64,000 bases of DNA, from NCBI RefSeq assembly GCF_027359595.1, contig NZ_CP114783.1, positions 1,488,001-1,552,000 on the forward strand. The letters run 5' to 3'. Below are positions 55,665 to 64,000 of the stretch, one piece after another; position 1 is the stretch's first letter; each line of letters begins with the position of its first letter. The stretch is from Prochlorococcus marinus str. MIT 0912 (GTDB lineage Bacteria; Cyanobacteriota; Cyanobacteriia; PCC-6307; Cyanobiaceae). A model generated the notes under the pieces. It ran no database searches. It had not been told where the DNA came from and saw only the letters and a program-made list of their open reading frames with translations. A program made the position numbers and the translations under genes.

Positions 55665-56538
55665 TATTTGCTCTATCCAAAATTATTGGTATTTGTTGCT
55701 CTGCTTTAACTGCCATAAGGTGAACTCCTTGAGAGATTTTTAGAAAACTTTTTACTTGCTCAGCAGCAATTGATATACCTTCATCAACTGGGTTTGATGA
55801 ACTTTCAAGTCTAGCAATAACTGATTCAGGTATGCATGCTCCTGGTACTACACGATTGATGAATTGAGCATTTTTTGCAGATTTGAGTAGAAAAACTCCA
55901 GCTAAAACAGGCATTCTTATCGGCTCTGTTATTTCTTTGCAAAATCGTTCAAGTACTTTGGGATCCATCACCATTTGAGTTTGAAGGAAACTTGCACCTG
56001 CTTTTTTTTTGAGCTCTATTCTTCTTCTCAAACCATCAAATCCTCTACAGTTTGGATCAGCTGCGGCGCCTGCAAACAAATTAGTTGGGCCATCAGGTAA
56101 TAAATCAGATACTGGATCTAACCCTTTGTTAAGTGATGTGACTTGATCAATAAGTTCTATTGAGTTGAGGTCTTGAACTGATTTGGCTTGAGATTGATCT
56201 CCTACTCGTACTGGATCGCCTGTCAAACAAAGGATGTTTTTTATTCCTAAAGCATGCGCTCCTAGTAATTCAGCTTGTAATGCGATTCGATTCCTATCCC
56301 TACATGATAATTGCAGAACTGGTTCAAGATTAGCGTCTAAAAGCAGCTTGCATAAGGCTAGGCTGCTCATTCTCATGATTGCTCTGCTGCCATCTGTAAC
56401 ATTAAAACCATGCACAAGGTCTTTTAATTTGATGGCCTTTGAGAGAGCTGAAGCTGTATTCCCTCCTCTAGGAGGCATGATTTCAGCAGTAATAGCTGAT
56501 AAGCCAGATTCAAGACGATTTTGAAGTTTAGATTTCAC
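55657..56538 (-). CDS. metF: Methylenetetrahydrofolate reductase
   Basis: A 293-residue FAD barrel that reduces 5,10-methylene-THF to 5-methyl-THF for methionine synthesis. AEIMPPRGGNTASALSKAI at the start, LQLSCRDRNRIALQAELLGAHALGIKNILCLTGDPV (FAD and folate region) and KKKAGASFLQTQMVMDPKVLERF match the family. It is somewhat shorter than the E. coli enzyme's usual 296 and resembles the cyanobacterial/archaeal group, where some reductases do not use NADH. It is divergent from the LuxR-type regulator gene. Confidence 0.88.
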   Translation of the reverse strand: MKSKLQNRLESGLSAITAEIMPPRGGNTASALSKAIKLKDLVHGFNVTDGSRAIMRMSSLALCKLLLDANLEPVLQLSCRDRNRIALQAELLGAHALGIKNILCLTGDPVRVGDQSQAKSVQDLNSIELIDQVTSLNKGLDPVSDLLPDGPTNLFAGAAADPNCRGFDGLRRRIELKKKAGASFLQTQMVMDPKVLERFCKEITEPIRMPVLAGVFLLKSAKNAQFINRVVPGACIPESVIARLESSSNPVDEGISIAAEQVKSFLKISQGVHLMAVKAEQQIPIILDRANIN

Positions 56539-56613
56539 ATGTATTTTTTACTAGATAATTACTATCGGTGATTAAAGGCCCTAATCTAAGTAGTATTAAT
56601 TAATGAGTTGTGA

Positions 56614-56895
56614 GTGAGGGGAATGTTTACAGGAGAGATCGCCAATTCGTCCCATATGGGACTCTCTGCTAGGGAAATGGAGATTATTGGATTAGTTGCT
56701 GATGGCCTTACTAATCAAGAGATTGCTGAAAAACTGACAATTAGCAAAAGAACCGTAGACAATCATGTGAGCAATATGTTTACGAAAACCGGGTCAAAAA
56801 ATAGAGTAGCCCTATTGAACTGGGCAATGGATCATGGAAAGATTTGCAGGGATGGGTTTAATTGTTGTTCATTGCCAGATGAAACAGCCTCTTAG
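56614..56895 (+). CDS. Small LuxR-type DNA-binding regulator, PedR-like
   Basis: A 93-residue protein that is essentially one LuxR/GerE HTH domain: LSAREMEIIGLVADGLTNQEIAEKLTISKRTVDNHVSNMFTKTGSKNRVALLNW. A receiver domain is absent. The C-terminal tail KICRDGFNCCSLP has three Cys, as in the cyanobacterial redox-responsive PedR. PedR senses photosynthetic electron flow through thioredoxin and controls chlorophyll, ROS and stress genes. The PedR identity is inferred from size and Cys tail. The start may be the GTG or the ATG near 56624; ATG 56623 is also in frame. Confidence 0.8.
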   Translation: MRGMFTGEIANSSHMGLSAREMEIIGLVADGLTNQEIAEKLTISKRTVDNHVSNMFTKTGSKNRVALLNWAMDHGKICRDGFNCCSLPDETAS

Positions 56896-56900
56896 AATAT

Positions 56901-57095
56901 TTAATTATTATCATCTTCACTAATGTCGGATAAGGGCATTAAAGAAAATTCAATTGATGACAGTTCAAATAATTTTGCATATGCTATGCAAGCTTCCTTG
57001 TCCGTACAAGTGAAGCGAAGGATACCTTCAGTGTCATAAAGACCATACAAGTTATACCTCTTGCAAAGGATGCATAGGGCGCTGGAAAAAACCAG
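56901..57095 (-). CDS. Small Cys-rich ORF without a standard start codon
   Basis: The frame from TAA (56901-56903) back to the in-frame TAA at 57102-57104 encodes a protein-like 64 residues from CTG at 57095. It has CILCKRYNLYGLYDTEGILRF, CTDKEACIAYAKLFEL and an acidic end (SDISEDDNN). Cys spacing (CxxC then C, C) and the amphipathic pattern look like a real small domain. No ATG, GTG or TTG opens it. A TATAAT (57101-57106) and, further upstream, AAAAAGG then TTG before the in-frame TAA are seen. It follows the CYTH gene by 46 nt. The function is unknown. Confidence 0.5.
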   Translation of the reverse strand: MVFSSALCILCKRYNLYGLYDTEGILRFTCTDKEACIAYAKLFELSSIEFSLMPLSDISEDDNN

Positions 57096-57100
57096 TGTCG

Positions 57101-57106
57101 ATTATA
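57101..57106 (-). promoter_or_regulatory. Candidate -10 box before small Cys-rich ORF
   Basis: On the minus strand this reads TATAAT exactly. It would start a transcript at about 57093-57095, the same place as the CTG that opens the small ORF at 56901. A clear -35 was not found. Confidence 0.3.
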
Positions 57107-57141
57107 AAGACAATCTAAAGGACAAGTCGCCTTTTTGCTTG

Positions 57142-57639
57142 TTATTCTTGAATTTTTATCCGATCTTTTACTGACAACTGAGAAATAGGTGTTCTTGCAA
57201 GTGAAGCATTGCTTAAGGATTTGATCCCAGTTATTTCTTGACCACACCATGATGGGATTTGAATGTCTTCAGATTCAGAATTCAATTCAATTTCAGCAAT
57301 TTTTAAAGAAGAATTGGAACCATAAAAAAAATCAACCACCCAAATTTTTTTATTTATTTTTAGCTGATAACGAGTTTTAGTAATTTTATATTTAGATAAT
57401 TGTATTAATTCAGTCGCATCTTTTATAGGAATTGAGTATTCAAATTCATAGTTTTTTAATCCATTTAAAGAGGATTTTAGTGTTATGTATGCTTTTTTAT
57501 TGTCTATTGTTCTTATGCGAGTAGCCCATTCATCTACACTGGAATTTAAGTAGGCTTGACTAAAATCTTCACTGAGTATTGCCTTAGATTTCCAATCTTC
57601 ATTGTCAACTAAGAATCTTCTTTCGATTTCTATCCCCAT
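57142..57639 (-). CDS. CYTH-domain protein (triphosphate tunnel metalloenzyme)
   Basis: A 165-residue CYTH protein. It starts MGIEIERRFLV, the ExExR/K motif that begins the triphosphate-binding tunnel. Further charged strands (WATRIRTIDNKKAYITLKS; FEYSIPIKDATELI; KTRYQLKINKKIWVVDFF) follow, with the later acidic IAEIELNSESEDIQIP. Family members hydrolyse tripolyphosphate or thiamine triphosphate, or cyclise ATP; the short bacterial form most often acts as a triphosphatase. It is directly downstream (6 nt) of nadK in the ndhA-I-G-E-nadK run. Confidence 0.9.
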   Translation of the reverse strand: MGIEIERRFLVDNEDWKSKAILSEDFSQAYLNSSVDEWATRIRTIDNKKAYITLKSSLNGLKNYEFEYSIPIKDATELIQLSKYKITKTRYQLKINKKIWVVDFFYGSNSSLKIAEIELNSESEDIQIPSWCGQEITGIKSLSNASLARTPISQLSVKDRIKIQE

Positions 57640-57645
57640 AATTTA

Positions 57646-58551
57646 TTATTTATTTCTTTCATTAAGGCTGCTGGCCCAGTGAAGTTTTTGAGTGATTGTC
57701 TTATAATAAGAAAGATTTTCATCTAAAATTATTATTGAGGTTGAATGATTAGATTTCTTTATTAAGCATGTATCATTCATTTCAATTAGACATCCACTAG
57801 ATCCATCTAACCATAGCTTTATTTTTTGTTTCTTTTCTCTTATTGGCTTTATTACTAATTGAGATTCAGGAGGGACCACAATCGGTCTACTAGCAAGGCT
57901 CATTGGACAGATTGCGCTTACGATAATGGCATCTAAGGAAGGGTGTATTATTGGTCCTCCTGCGGCCATAGAGTAAGCAGTAGAACCTGTTGGGGTTGAG
58001 AATATAAGTCCATCTCCTTTGTATTTGTCAACAGCTTCACCATCTATTTCAAGCTCAAGGCTGCAAGTAGGTGATATTTCTTCTGTGCAAGATCGTAAAT
58101 AGAAATCATTGAGTGCAAAAAATGATCTTTTAAGTTTGCTTTCATGATTTTTATTTTTGGTAAATATAGTTGCTTCAAGCATCATTCTTTTTTGTATATT
58201 AAATCTATTATTTGAAACTCTTTCCCAAAAATTTTCTTGCTTTAAGATATGACGATCGTGGGTCAAAAAGCCTAGATTCCCTCCAACATTGAAACTTAAA
58301 ATAGGTATATTTTTTGGGGATAAAAATCTAGCGGCCCGTAAAACTGTTCCATCACCTCCTAAGACAAGAGCGATTTCAGGTGAAATCTCAGACAATGAAA
58401 ATAATTGATTAATATTATTGGTTTCATTACTTATCTCTGAAAATAAAACTTCTTTTCCATAACCTTCAATTATTTCCTTGCAATTCAAGGTTTCTTTATA
58501 TGCAGCATCGCTATCTGATCTATATAAGATCCAGATCAGATTTGTTGTCAT
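57646..58551 (-). CDS. nadK: NAD kinase
   Basis: Phosphorylates NAD+ to NADP+, needed for photosynthetic electron flow. The 301 residues show GGDGTVLRAAR, the diphosphate-binding NVGGNLGFLT and the substrate motif TPTGSTAYSMAAGGPIIHP. IIVSAICPMSLASRPIVVP and SQLVIKP follow. It is located 9 nt downstream of ndhE, linking NADP supply to NDH-1 genes. Cyanobacteria often have two NAD kinases; the other is not here. Confidence 0.95.
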   Translation of the reverse strand: MTTNLIWILYRSDSDAAYKETLNCKEIIEGYGKEVLFSEISNETNNINQLFSLSEISPEIALVLGGDGTVLRAARFLSPKNIPILSFNVGGNLGFLTHDRHILKQENFWERVSNNRFNIQKRMMLEATIFTKNKNHESKLKRSFFALNDFYLRSCTEEISPTCSLELEIDGEAVDKYKGDGLIFSTPTGSTAYSMAAGGPIIHPSLDAIIVSAICPMSLASRPIVVPPESQLVIKPIREKKQKIKLWLDGSSGCLIEMNDTCLIKKSNHSTSIIILDENLSYYKTITQKLHWASSLNERNK

Positions 58552-58560
58552 TGATAATAT

Positions 58561-58890
58561 CTACCATTTGAGTAGATTAAAACTTTCCATATCAATTGTA
58601 ACTCTATTTCTATACAATGAAAGTAGTATTGCAAGTCCAACAGCTGCCTCGGCAGCTGCTACTGTAATAACAAAAATTGAAAATACTTGTCCTCTAATTA
58701 TTGATCCATCTATATAGGATGAAAAACTCATAAGATTTATATTTACTGCATTTAACATCAATTCAATACTCATTAAAACTCGTACAGCGTTTCTACTATT
58801 TATTAATCCCCAGACTCCTGTACAGAAAAGAAATGCAGCAACTATAAGATAAGCTTCAAGAGGTACTGGAACAATAGAATTCTCTAACAT
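58561..58890 (-). CDS. ndhE: NAD(P)H-quinone oxidoreductase subunit 4L
   Basis: The NuoK/Nad4L homologue, 109 residues with three helices. It has [21 protein letters not shown], then [22 protein letters not shown] with the conserved Glu of the second helix, and [21 protein letters not shown] with the third-helix Glu. It is the last ndh gene of the ndhA-I-G-E cluster; nadK follows. It sits at the membrane arm near NdhG. Confidence 0.95.
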   Translation of the reverse strand: MLENSIVPVPLEAYLIVAAFLFCTGVWGLINSRNAVRVLMSIELMLNAVNINLMSFSSYIDGSIIRGQVFSIFVITVAAAEAAVGLAILLSLYRNRVTIDMESFNLLKW

Positions 58891-58924
58891 TTTTAGAAAA
58901 AAAACTTTATATTTAAAATCAAAT

Positions 58925-59527
58925 TCATTTTAAACTATTTTCGGAAAGAAGAGGAATTTTCTTATCACTTAAGGATTTTTGATTCTTTAAATCATTTATA
59001 TCATCTGTTGGAATTGAAACTTCTCTTCTTGCTAATACAATAGCTCCAATCATAGCCATTAATAATAGAATAGAAGCAAGCTCAAAAGGTAATAAATAAT
59101 CGGTGAAAAGATGTTCACCAATTCTTTCAGTTGCTTCTTCACCAATAGAGGTTGGTCCAGGGAGGTTCCATTTAGTGGTAATGCTAACTCGCAATAATAA
59201 AATTAATAATCCACCACAAACACCACCAGATATTAATTTTCTAGTTTTAAGACCTTCAATGGGTTTTAACTTTTCTTTATTATTAACCAACATTATTGCA
59301 AATAATATTAAAACATTCACAGCTCCTACATACACTAGGACTTGAGCTGCAGCGACAAAACTAGCATTTAGTAAAAGATATAAACCTGCTACAGCCATAA
59401 ATACTCCACCTAACAAAAATGCTGAGTAAACAATATTTTCTAATAAAACAACTGCCAAACTCCCAGAAACTATGACAGAACTAAGAATTAAAAAGCAAAT
59501 TAATTCAGTTGAATAAGCGATATTCAT
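58925..59527 (-). CDS. ndhG: NAD(P)H-quinone oxidoreductase subunit 6
   Basis: The NuoJ homologue, 200 residues with five helices. Characteristic: [56 protein letters not shown], containing the pi-bulge helix 3 and the Tyr/Val motifs. [25 protein letters not shown] also fits. The C terminus is a polar tail. It abuts ndhI (their ends share position 59527), and ndhE follows after 34 nt. Confidence 0.95.
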   Translation of the reverse strand: MNIAYSTELICFLILSSVIVSGSLAVVLLENIVYSAFLLGGVFMAVAGLYLLLNASFVAAAQVLVYVGAVNVLILFAIMLVNNKEKLKPIEGLKTRKLISGGVCGGLLILLLRVSITTKWNLPGPTSIGEEATERIGEHLFTDYLLPFELASILLLMAMIGAIVLARREVSIPTDDINDLKNQKSLSDKKIPLLSENSLK

Positions 59528-60180
59528 TAATTAGTAGAATTTAAGTTATTTGAAACCATATCTGACGAATTATTCTTATCTTCTGCTTGTGATTTCTCTG
59601 CTTGTAGTTCTTTTATAATCTGACTTGGTAGTTTACCTGCTCTTTTTTGGTTCATAGGTAATTCATGAGGGTCCATGATGCTCTCTGGTAAATAAGCTAA
59701 TTCTCTTAAAGGACGAACTGATGGATCTGAAGTGACACTTGTTGGTAGTCTTCCAAGAGCAACATTATCGTAGTTAAGGCTATGTCTATCAAATGCAGAA
59801 AGTTCATATTCTTCTGTCATTGATAAGCAATTTGTAGGGCAATATTCAACGCAATTTCCACAAAAAATACATGCACCAAAGTCAATAGAATAATTTCTTA
59901 ATTCTTTTTTCTTGGTTTCTTTATTCATTACCCAATCAACAACTGGAAGATTAATTGGGCATACCCTTACACAAACCTCACAAGCAATACACTTGTCAAA
60001 TTCATAATGAATCCTTCCTCTATAACGCTCAGAGGGAATTAGCTTTTCGTAAGGATATTGAACCGTTACAGGTCTTCGACGCATGTGGTCGAACGTAACG
60101 CCTAGTCCATCAACTAAATATTTCGCTGCACTAACGGCTTCTTTAGTGTAGTCGGCAACTTTTTCAAGGAAACCAAGCAT
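59527..60180 (-). CDS. ndhI: NAD(P)H-quinone oxidoreductase subunit I
   Basis: Peripheral-arm ferredoxin-type subunit with two 4Fe-4S clusters. The 217 residues contain [16 protein letters not shown] and [17 protein letters not shown], giving two CxxCxxCxxxCP sets. [40 protein letters not shown] precedes them, the contact surface of the plastid subunit. The C-terminal tail (about 35 residues) is polar. It lies in the order A-I-G-E, 108 nt after ndhA. Confidence 0.96.
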   Translation of the reverse strand: MLGFLEKVADYTKEAVSAAKYLVDGLGVTFDHMRRRPVTVQYPYEKLIPSERYRGRIHYEFDKCIACEVCVRVCPINLPVVDWVMNKETKKKELRNYSIDFGACIFCGNCVEYCPTNCLSMTEEYELSAFDRHSLNYDNVALGRLPTSVTSDPSVRPLRELAYLPESIMDPHELPMNQKRAGKLPSQIIKELQAEKSQAEDKNNSSDMVSNNLNSTN

Positions 60181-60288
60181 ATTGAATTTGCTGCCGGTGG
60201 CCTCTTTTTACAATAGTCATTATACAGTTTTTTTCAAGTGAATGTAGGTACTTTTACTTAAAAAAAAAGCTATTGTGTTGCTTTTCTT

Positions 60289-61407
60289 TTATCCGCCAAA
60301 TGTCATAGGAAATGCCAATTTAAGTGAAGCAGTTACAAGTAAGTTGACCAACGAAATAGGTAAAAGAAATTTCCATCCTAGATCAAGTAGTTGATCAATC
60401 CGCACTCTTGGAGTAGTCCATCTCAATAAGATTGCTAAAAAAACCAGTAAATAAGCCTTCAGAATTGTCATAACAATTCCAAGAGACGCAGCAATAATTT
60501 GAACTAATGGGTTATCAATTGAAAGACCTATTAAAGATGAAAACCAATCAATTGAGATTGGGAAACCCCATCCTCCTAAGTACAGAACAGAGACAAGTAA
60601 AGCAGATAAAACAAGATTTATATATCCAGCCAAGTAAAACAGAGCAAATTTCATACCTGCATATTCAGTTTGATAACCGGCTACAAGTTCTTCTTCTGCT
60701 TCTGGTAAATCAAAAGGTAGTCTCTCGCATTCAGCTAATGCACAAATCCAAAAAATAATAAAACCTACAGGTTGTCGCCATATATTCCAGCTAAGAAAAC
60801 CTGCAGTATTTTGTTGTTCAACTATATCAACAGTACTCAATGAATTGCTCATCATAACTATTGCCAAAACCGCTAGCGCTAGTGGAATTTCATAACTAAT
60901 TGATTGAGCGGCAGCTCTAAGTCCACCTAGTAAAGAATATTTATTATTAGAAGAATAACCACTCATTAAAAGTCCAATAGGTTGGATACTGCTAAGGGCT
61001 ATCCACAAGAAAATTCCAATACCAACATTGCTAATTAAAAGATTTTGTCCAAATGGAACAATTAACCAAGATAAAATTACAGGAACTAAAACTAATATTG
61101 GACCAACTGTGAAAAGTACACTGTCTGCTCTTGCTGGGATGATGTCTTCTTTGACTAAAAGTTTTAACCCATCTGCCATGGGCTGAAGAATACCAAGTGC
61201 ACCTGCATATTCAGGCCCAATTCTCTGTTGAGCTGCTGCAGAAATTTTTCTTTCAAGCCAAACTGTTACTAATACACCAATAACAGCCGACACCAATACT
61301 AAAAGCATCGGGAGAGGAATCCATAAAAGATGTGCTAATTCATGAGATAAACCAAGGTTTTGAACACCTTGGGTGAAACTCATTTCAAGGTCTATACCTG
61401 AATTCAC
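60289..61407 (-). CDS. ndhA: NAD(P)H-quinone oxidoreductase subunit 1
   Basis: The NuoH homologue at the junction of peripheral and membrane arms, 372 residues with eight to nine helices. Family motifs are [45 protein letters not shown] and [59 protein letters not shown] appears near the C terminus. It heads the ndhA-I-G-E-nadK-CYTH run and lies 76 nt downstream of gltA. Confidence 0.97.
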   Translation of the reverse strand: MNSGIDLEMSFTQGVQNLGLSHELAHLLWIPLPMLLVLVSAVIGVLVTVWLERKISAAAQQRIGPEYAGALGILQPMADGLKLLVKEDIIPARADSVLFTVGPILVLVPVILSWLIVPFGQNLLISNVGIGIFLWIALSSIQPIGLLMSGYSSNNKYSLLGGLRAAAQSISYEIPLALAVLAIVMMSNSLSTVDIVEQQNTAGFLSWNIWRQPVGFIIFWICALAECERLPFDLPEAEEELVAGYQTEYAGMKFALFYLAGYINLVLSALLVSVLYLGGWGFPISIDWFSSLIGLSIDNPLVQIIAASLGIVMTILKAYLLVFLAILLRWTTPRVRIDQLLDLGWKFLLPISLVNLLVTASLKLAFPMTFGG

Positions 61408-61482
61408 TTCTAATATTTAATCTAACAACAAGGTTAGTGTAATTTTGAATTAATTTTAAATTCGAGAAAAATAAATTTCAAA

Positions 61483-62610
61483 TTATCTTCTATTAAGAGG
61501 CTGCCAATTTCTGATTTTTTCTCCTTCATAAATTTGTGATGGTCTAAAAATTCTATTTGCTCCAAGTTGCTCTCTCCAGTGAGCCAACCAACCAGCAACT
61601 CTGGAAATCGCAAAAACTGGTGTAAACAAATCTCGAGGAATACCAAGCTTTCGATAAACAAGTCCAGAATAAAAGTCAACATTTGGGAATATACCTTTTG
61701 GTCCCAGTCTGGAAATAGCCTCTTCTTCCAGTGCTTTGGCTACTTCATACATTTCATCTTTACCAAATTCCGAGAAAAGTTCCTCTGCGAAGGCTTGTAA
61801 TATTGTTGCCCTAGGGTCTTTAACACGATACTCCCTGTGCCCAAAGCCCATGATTTTCCTTTTTTTTGCAATCGCATCATTTAGAAATGCAGATGCTTTA
61901 TCAGGGCTTCCAATTTCTTCTAGCATTGCTATGACATCTTCGTTGGCGCCTCCATGAAGAGGTCCAGCCAATGTCCCAACGGCAGATGCTACGACAGCAT
62001 AAGGATCAGTTAGTGTGCTGGCAGTTACTCTGGCGCTAAACGTACTCGCATTAAGACTGTGCTCGGCATGAAGAATTAAACATCTGTCGAAGACTCTTGC
62101 TGCAAGAGGATTTGGCTCCCTCTCCGTTAGCATATAAAGGAAATTGGAGGAATACGGTAAATCATCTTGGGGTTGAATTGGATCATCTCCTTTTCTTATC
62201 TGCTCGAAAGCAGCAACCATAGTTGGAATTTTTGCAATTAACCTCACTACTGCGTCGTAGATATATTTTGGATCATCAATTGCTCTTCGAGAATAAAAGA
62301 GGCCTAAAGATGCAGCACTTGCTTGGAGGGCATCCATTGGATGTCCAGATTCTGGAAAACACTTGAGCATATCTCTAATTCGAAAGCTCACTCGTCTATG
62401 CATTTGAACGTCCTCTTCAAACTTCTGAAGCTCATTTTCAGTCGGAAGTTCTCCCCATATCAAAAGAAATGCGGTTTCTAAAAAACTACTTTTTTGGGCT
62501 AGCTCAGATATTGGATAACCTCTGTAGTTCAGTTTTCCCTCTGTTCCATTAATTTCACATATCCCTGAATTGGTTACTGGAACCCCTTCCAAGCCTGGCT
62601 TTAAAACCAA
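61483..62610 (-). CDS. gltA: Citrate synthase
   Basis: Condenses oxaloacetate and acetyl-CoA. The 375 residues carry GLEGVPVTNSGICEINGTEGKLNYRGYPI, the catalytic His regions ILHAEHSLNASTFSARV and GFGHREYRVKDPRATIL, and NVDFYSGLVYRKLGIPRDLFTPVFAISRVAGWLAHW with the catalytic Asp. It is the short bacterial/cyanobacterial citrate/methylcitrate synthase form, used here to feed 2-oxoglutarate for nitrogen assimilation. It shares direction with the ndhA run, 76 nt upstream. Confidence 0.95.
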   Translation of the reverse strand: MVLKPGLEGVPVTNSGICEINGTEGKLNYRGYPISELAQKSSFLETAFLLIWGELPTENELQKFEEDVQMHRRVSFRIRDMLKCFPESGHPMDALQASAASLGLFYSRRAIDDPKYIYDAVVRLIAKIPTMVAAFEQIRKGDDPIQPQDDLPYSSNFLYMLTEREPNPLAARVFDRCLILHAEHSLNASTFSARVTASTLTDPYAVVASAVGTLAGPLHGGANEDVIAMLEEIGSPDKASAFLNDAIAKKRKIMGFGHREYRVKDPRATILQAFAEELFSEFGKDEMYEVAKALEEEAISRLGPKGIFPNVDFYSGLVYRKLGIPRDLFTPVFAISRVAGWLAHWREQLGANRIFRPSQIYEGEKIRNWQPLNRR

Positions 62611-62750
62611 ATTAGTTGTCTTTTGTTCGTTATCTATGGTTTTAGCTCCAGCAACTTAATTTTTCAGTCCAATTGGAAAAAATAATGTTCAACTTCAGTT
62701 TACTGTATAGAAGTAAGCTACCAAATGAATATAGCACTTAAAACTTTTTA
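62611..62750. promoter_or_regulatory. gltA upstream gap
   Basis: This 140-nt AT-rich gap between the DUF3352 gene and gltA holds the gltA promoter. TATAGA and TACTGTATAG sequences near 62700-62710 are possible -10 elements on either strand. No hairpin or NtcA-type GTA-N8-TAC was confirmed by eye. Confidence 0.25.
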
Positions 62751-64000
62751 TTAACTTGTTTTTAAGTTGATTTTAACTTTAATAAAGTCTGGATAATTAA
62801 TTGTAGGGACGGCAATAGATATATCAATATTCTGAGGAGGAGTTAGTTTGTTTCCTAACATAGTTTTAAGTAAGATATATGGATAGAAATTATTTAAAAC
62901 TGTCTTAGTTTTTTCTTCCCCTAAATGTATTCTAAGAACATCATCAAAATCATTAACTTCATCGATATTTTTTTCATTGTCTGAATAATAGTCTAAGTAA
63001 TTTTTATTATCAAAATATGAAATAGAAGATAAGTTTTTACTCCAAATATAATTCTCTTTATCTTCGTCAATAATTGCCTCAATATTTTCTTTTAACTCGT
63101 ATTTTTCATTTTCATATGTACTTATTTTCGACCAAATTTCTAGCTTCCTATTTTGAAAATCTATATTTGAATTCAGGAAGTTCTCTTTTTTTAAAATAGT
63201 ATCTATTTCTGTTTTGTTCGTATCAGATTTCCTAGTCAAAACCAACCAGCCTTTATTATTTATCCAAATCATATTTCCTTTGGAGTTTTCAAGAATTATT
63301 TTCAAAAGTTTAGAATAATCTGAAGTTGTTGATTTTTGAATAAGAGAAGCGATAAGTTTTTGATATGGATGGCTAGAATCTTTACTCAGATACTGCTTTG
63401 GATTATCAACTATTATAAAATCTTGAAATAATTCAGATTCTTTTTTGATATCAACGAAATTATAATTAATATCTTTGATCGGCATTTTAGTTTTATTATT
63501 ATAAGATATTATTCCTTCTAGATTTAATTTATTGTCATCTATATTTAGAGAAGATATAAGGCTATCTATCTCATCTATCTCAAATAAATTTTCTTCTTGA
63601 CCTATTAGACTTATAATCTTTTTTGGAGACATTTCTAATAATAATAGACCGTCTTTAAGATTATCCTTTAATTGAATATTCTTATATTTTATTTTTGTAT
63701 TTAATATATTTCTATCCAATTCATCTATTGAGGATTTTATGATTTTTGGATTGGATGATATTAAAAGATTATCTTTTGCATTCGCAAAGTATATTGAGTT
63801 ATTCGAATTAATTTTTTTTGAAATTATTTCTGAGTTAGAGTTGTTTAATTTATTGCTTGGGATGTTATTTACATCAACAATTTTAGAACCTAGAATAGGT
63901 TCTAATTCTTTTTCAATATTTATATCTTCTTTGATTGCTAAGACCATTATCCAATCATTTAGAGCTTGTGTATTTGAATCAAATACAGCAAAGCTCCCAT
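62751..64000 (-). CDS. DUF3352-like protein, 5' end beyond the window
   Basis: The frame stays open to the right edge, so the Met at 63947 is internal: residues before it (SFAVFDSNTQALNDWI) continue the domain. At least 416 residues are visible. The GSFAVFDSN...WIMVLAIKED pattern, then repeated strand-rich segments (SIYFANAKDNLLISSNPKII; KLNLEGIISYNNKTK), resembles DUF3352, a cyanobacterial surface or periplasmic family of unknown role. It is Asn/Lys/Ile-rich, reflecting AT bias. It lies 140 nt upstream of gltA in the direction of transcription. Confidence 0.68.
   Translation of the reverse strand, partial: GSFAVFDSNTQALNDWIMVLAIKEDINIEKELEPILGSKIVDVNNIPSNKLNNSNSEIISKKINSNNSIYFANAKDNLLISSNPKIIKSSIDELDRNILNTKIKYKNIQLKDNLKDGLLLLEMSPKKIISLIGQEENLFEIDEIDSLISSLNIDDNKLNLEGIISYNNKTKMPIKDINYNFVDIKKESELFQDFIIVDNPKQYLSKDSSHPYQKLIASLIQKSTTSDYSKLLKIILENSKGNMIWINNKGWLVLTRKSDTNKTEIDTILKKENFLNSNIDFQNRKLEIWSKISTYENEKYELKENIEAIIDEDKENYIWSKNLSSISYFDNKNYLDYYSDNEKNIDEVNDFDDVLRIHLGEEKTKTVLNNFYPYILLKTMLGNKLTPPQNIDISIAVPTINYPDFIKVKINLKTS

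Noticed and set aside
56984-57250. 88-residue minus-strand ORF overlapping CYTH and the small Cys-rich ORF
   Set aside because: Frame comparison shows the CYTH frame and the 56901-57095 frame carry the protein-like sequence; this third frame has irregular composition.

Overview
The window is a gene-dense, AT-rich stretch of a cyanobacterial chromosome. The best match is a marine Prochlorococcus, and the gene content and style suggest a low-light, NATL-like strain. That assignment is inference from gene content, strong A/T bias at third codon positions and very short intergenic gaps; no marker gene settles the clade. Oxygenic phototrophy is shown by thylakoid NDH-1 genes (ndhO, ndhM, ndhF, ndhD, ndhA-I-G-E and a CRR7-like protein), ycf3 (PSI assembly), ycf34, a PetL-like peptide, a high-light-inducible protein, and plant-type carotenoid genes (crtB, crtP/pds, zds). 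Both rpaA and rpaB are present, although no phycobilisome gene is visible. I see no transposase, integrase, phage module, CRISPR array or rRNA. The only tRNA is tRNA-Asn(GTT).

Layout. 1-2430: edge fragment, conserved small protein, a 48-aa HLIP, xseA, and an xseB that reads through only with a -1 shift in an A8 run. 2431-7674 (minus): zinc-ribbon membrane protein, YihY family, inositol monophosphatase family, TolC-like outer-membrane protein, PDZ/radical-SAM DUF512 protein. 8067-11642: DUF3120, nadB, VKOR-thioredoxin fusion, PetL-like peptide. 11706-15301 (minus): small conserved proteins, FemAB/GNAT-like protein, RibD-like reductase and a tandem PTPS/QueD protein. 15354-20781: aroK, CRR7-like, lumenal protein with a broken signal peptide frame, GST, DUF751, rbfA, family-3 glycosidase, hemD. 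20784-28429: SRPBCC/zds, IscA-type carrier, TPR protein, epimerase, ndhO, DnaJ-domain protein, cysK, GT39-type transferase.

28512-34716: UPF0367, orphan ABC ATPase, tRNA-Asn, rpaA, then holB-tmk-copper ATPase on the minus strand with 1-nt spacing and 4-nt overlaps. 34878-41654: ycf3, radA, then rpaB-plsX-fabH-fabD-plsC, a regulator followed by a lipid-synthesis run. 41693-46768: tsaB, ycf34, cca, RRM protein, crtP-crtB. 46873-53471: ndhM-DUF3172, LysR (RbcR-like), NnrU, ndhF, ndhD. 53536-57095: scpA, NDP-sugar pyrophosphorylase-like, metF-like, LuxR-type small regulator, and a small minus-strand ORF without a normal start. 57142-61407 (minus): ndhA-I-G-E-nadK-CYTH. 61483-64000 (minus): citrate synthase and a DUF3352 protein cut by the window end.

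The window is mostly core metabolism, and I do not find a convincing new multi-gene system. The best leads are small: two genes (xseB and the lumenal protein at 16166) that each need one extra base in a homopolymer, a well-coded ORF with no ATG/GTG/TTG, a perfect 12-bp inverted repeat inside xseA, a tandem PTPS protein whose first domain has lost its catalytic His, and a 97-residue repetitive N-terminal extension on PlsX.
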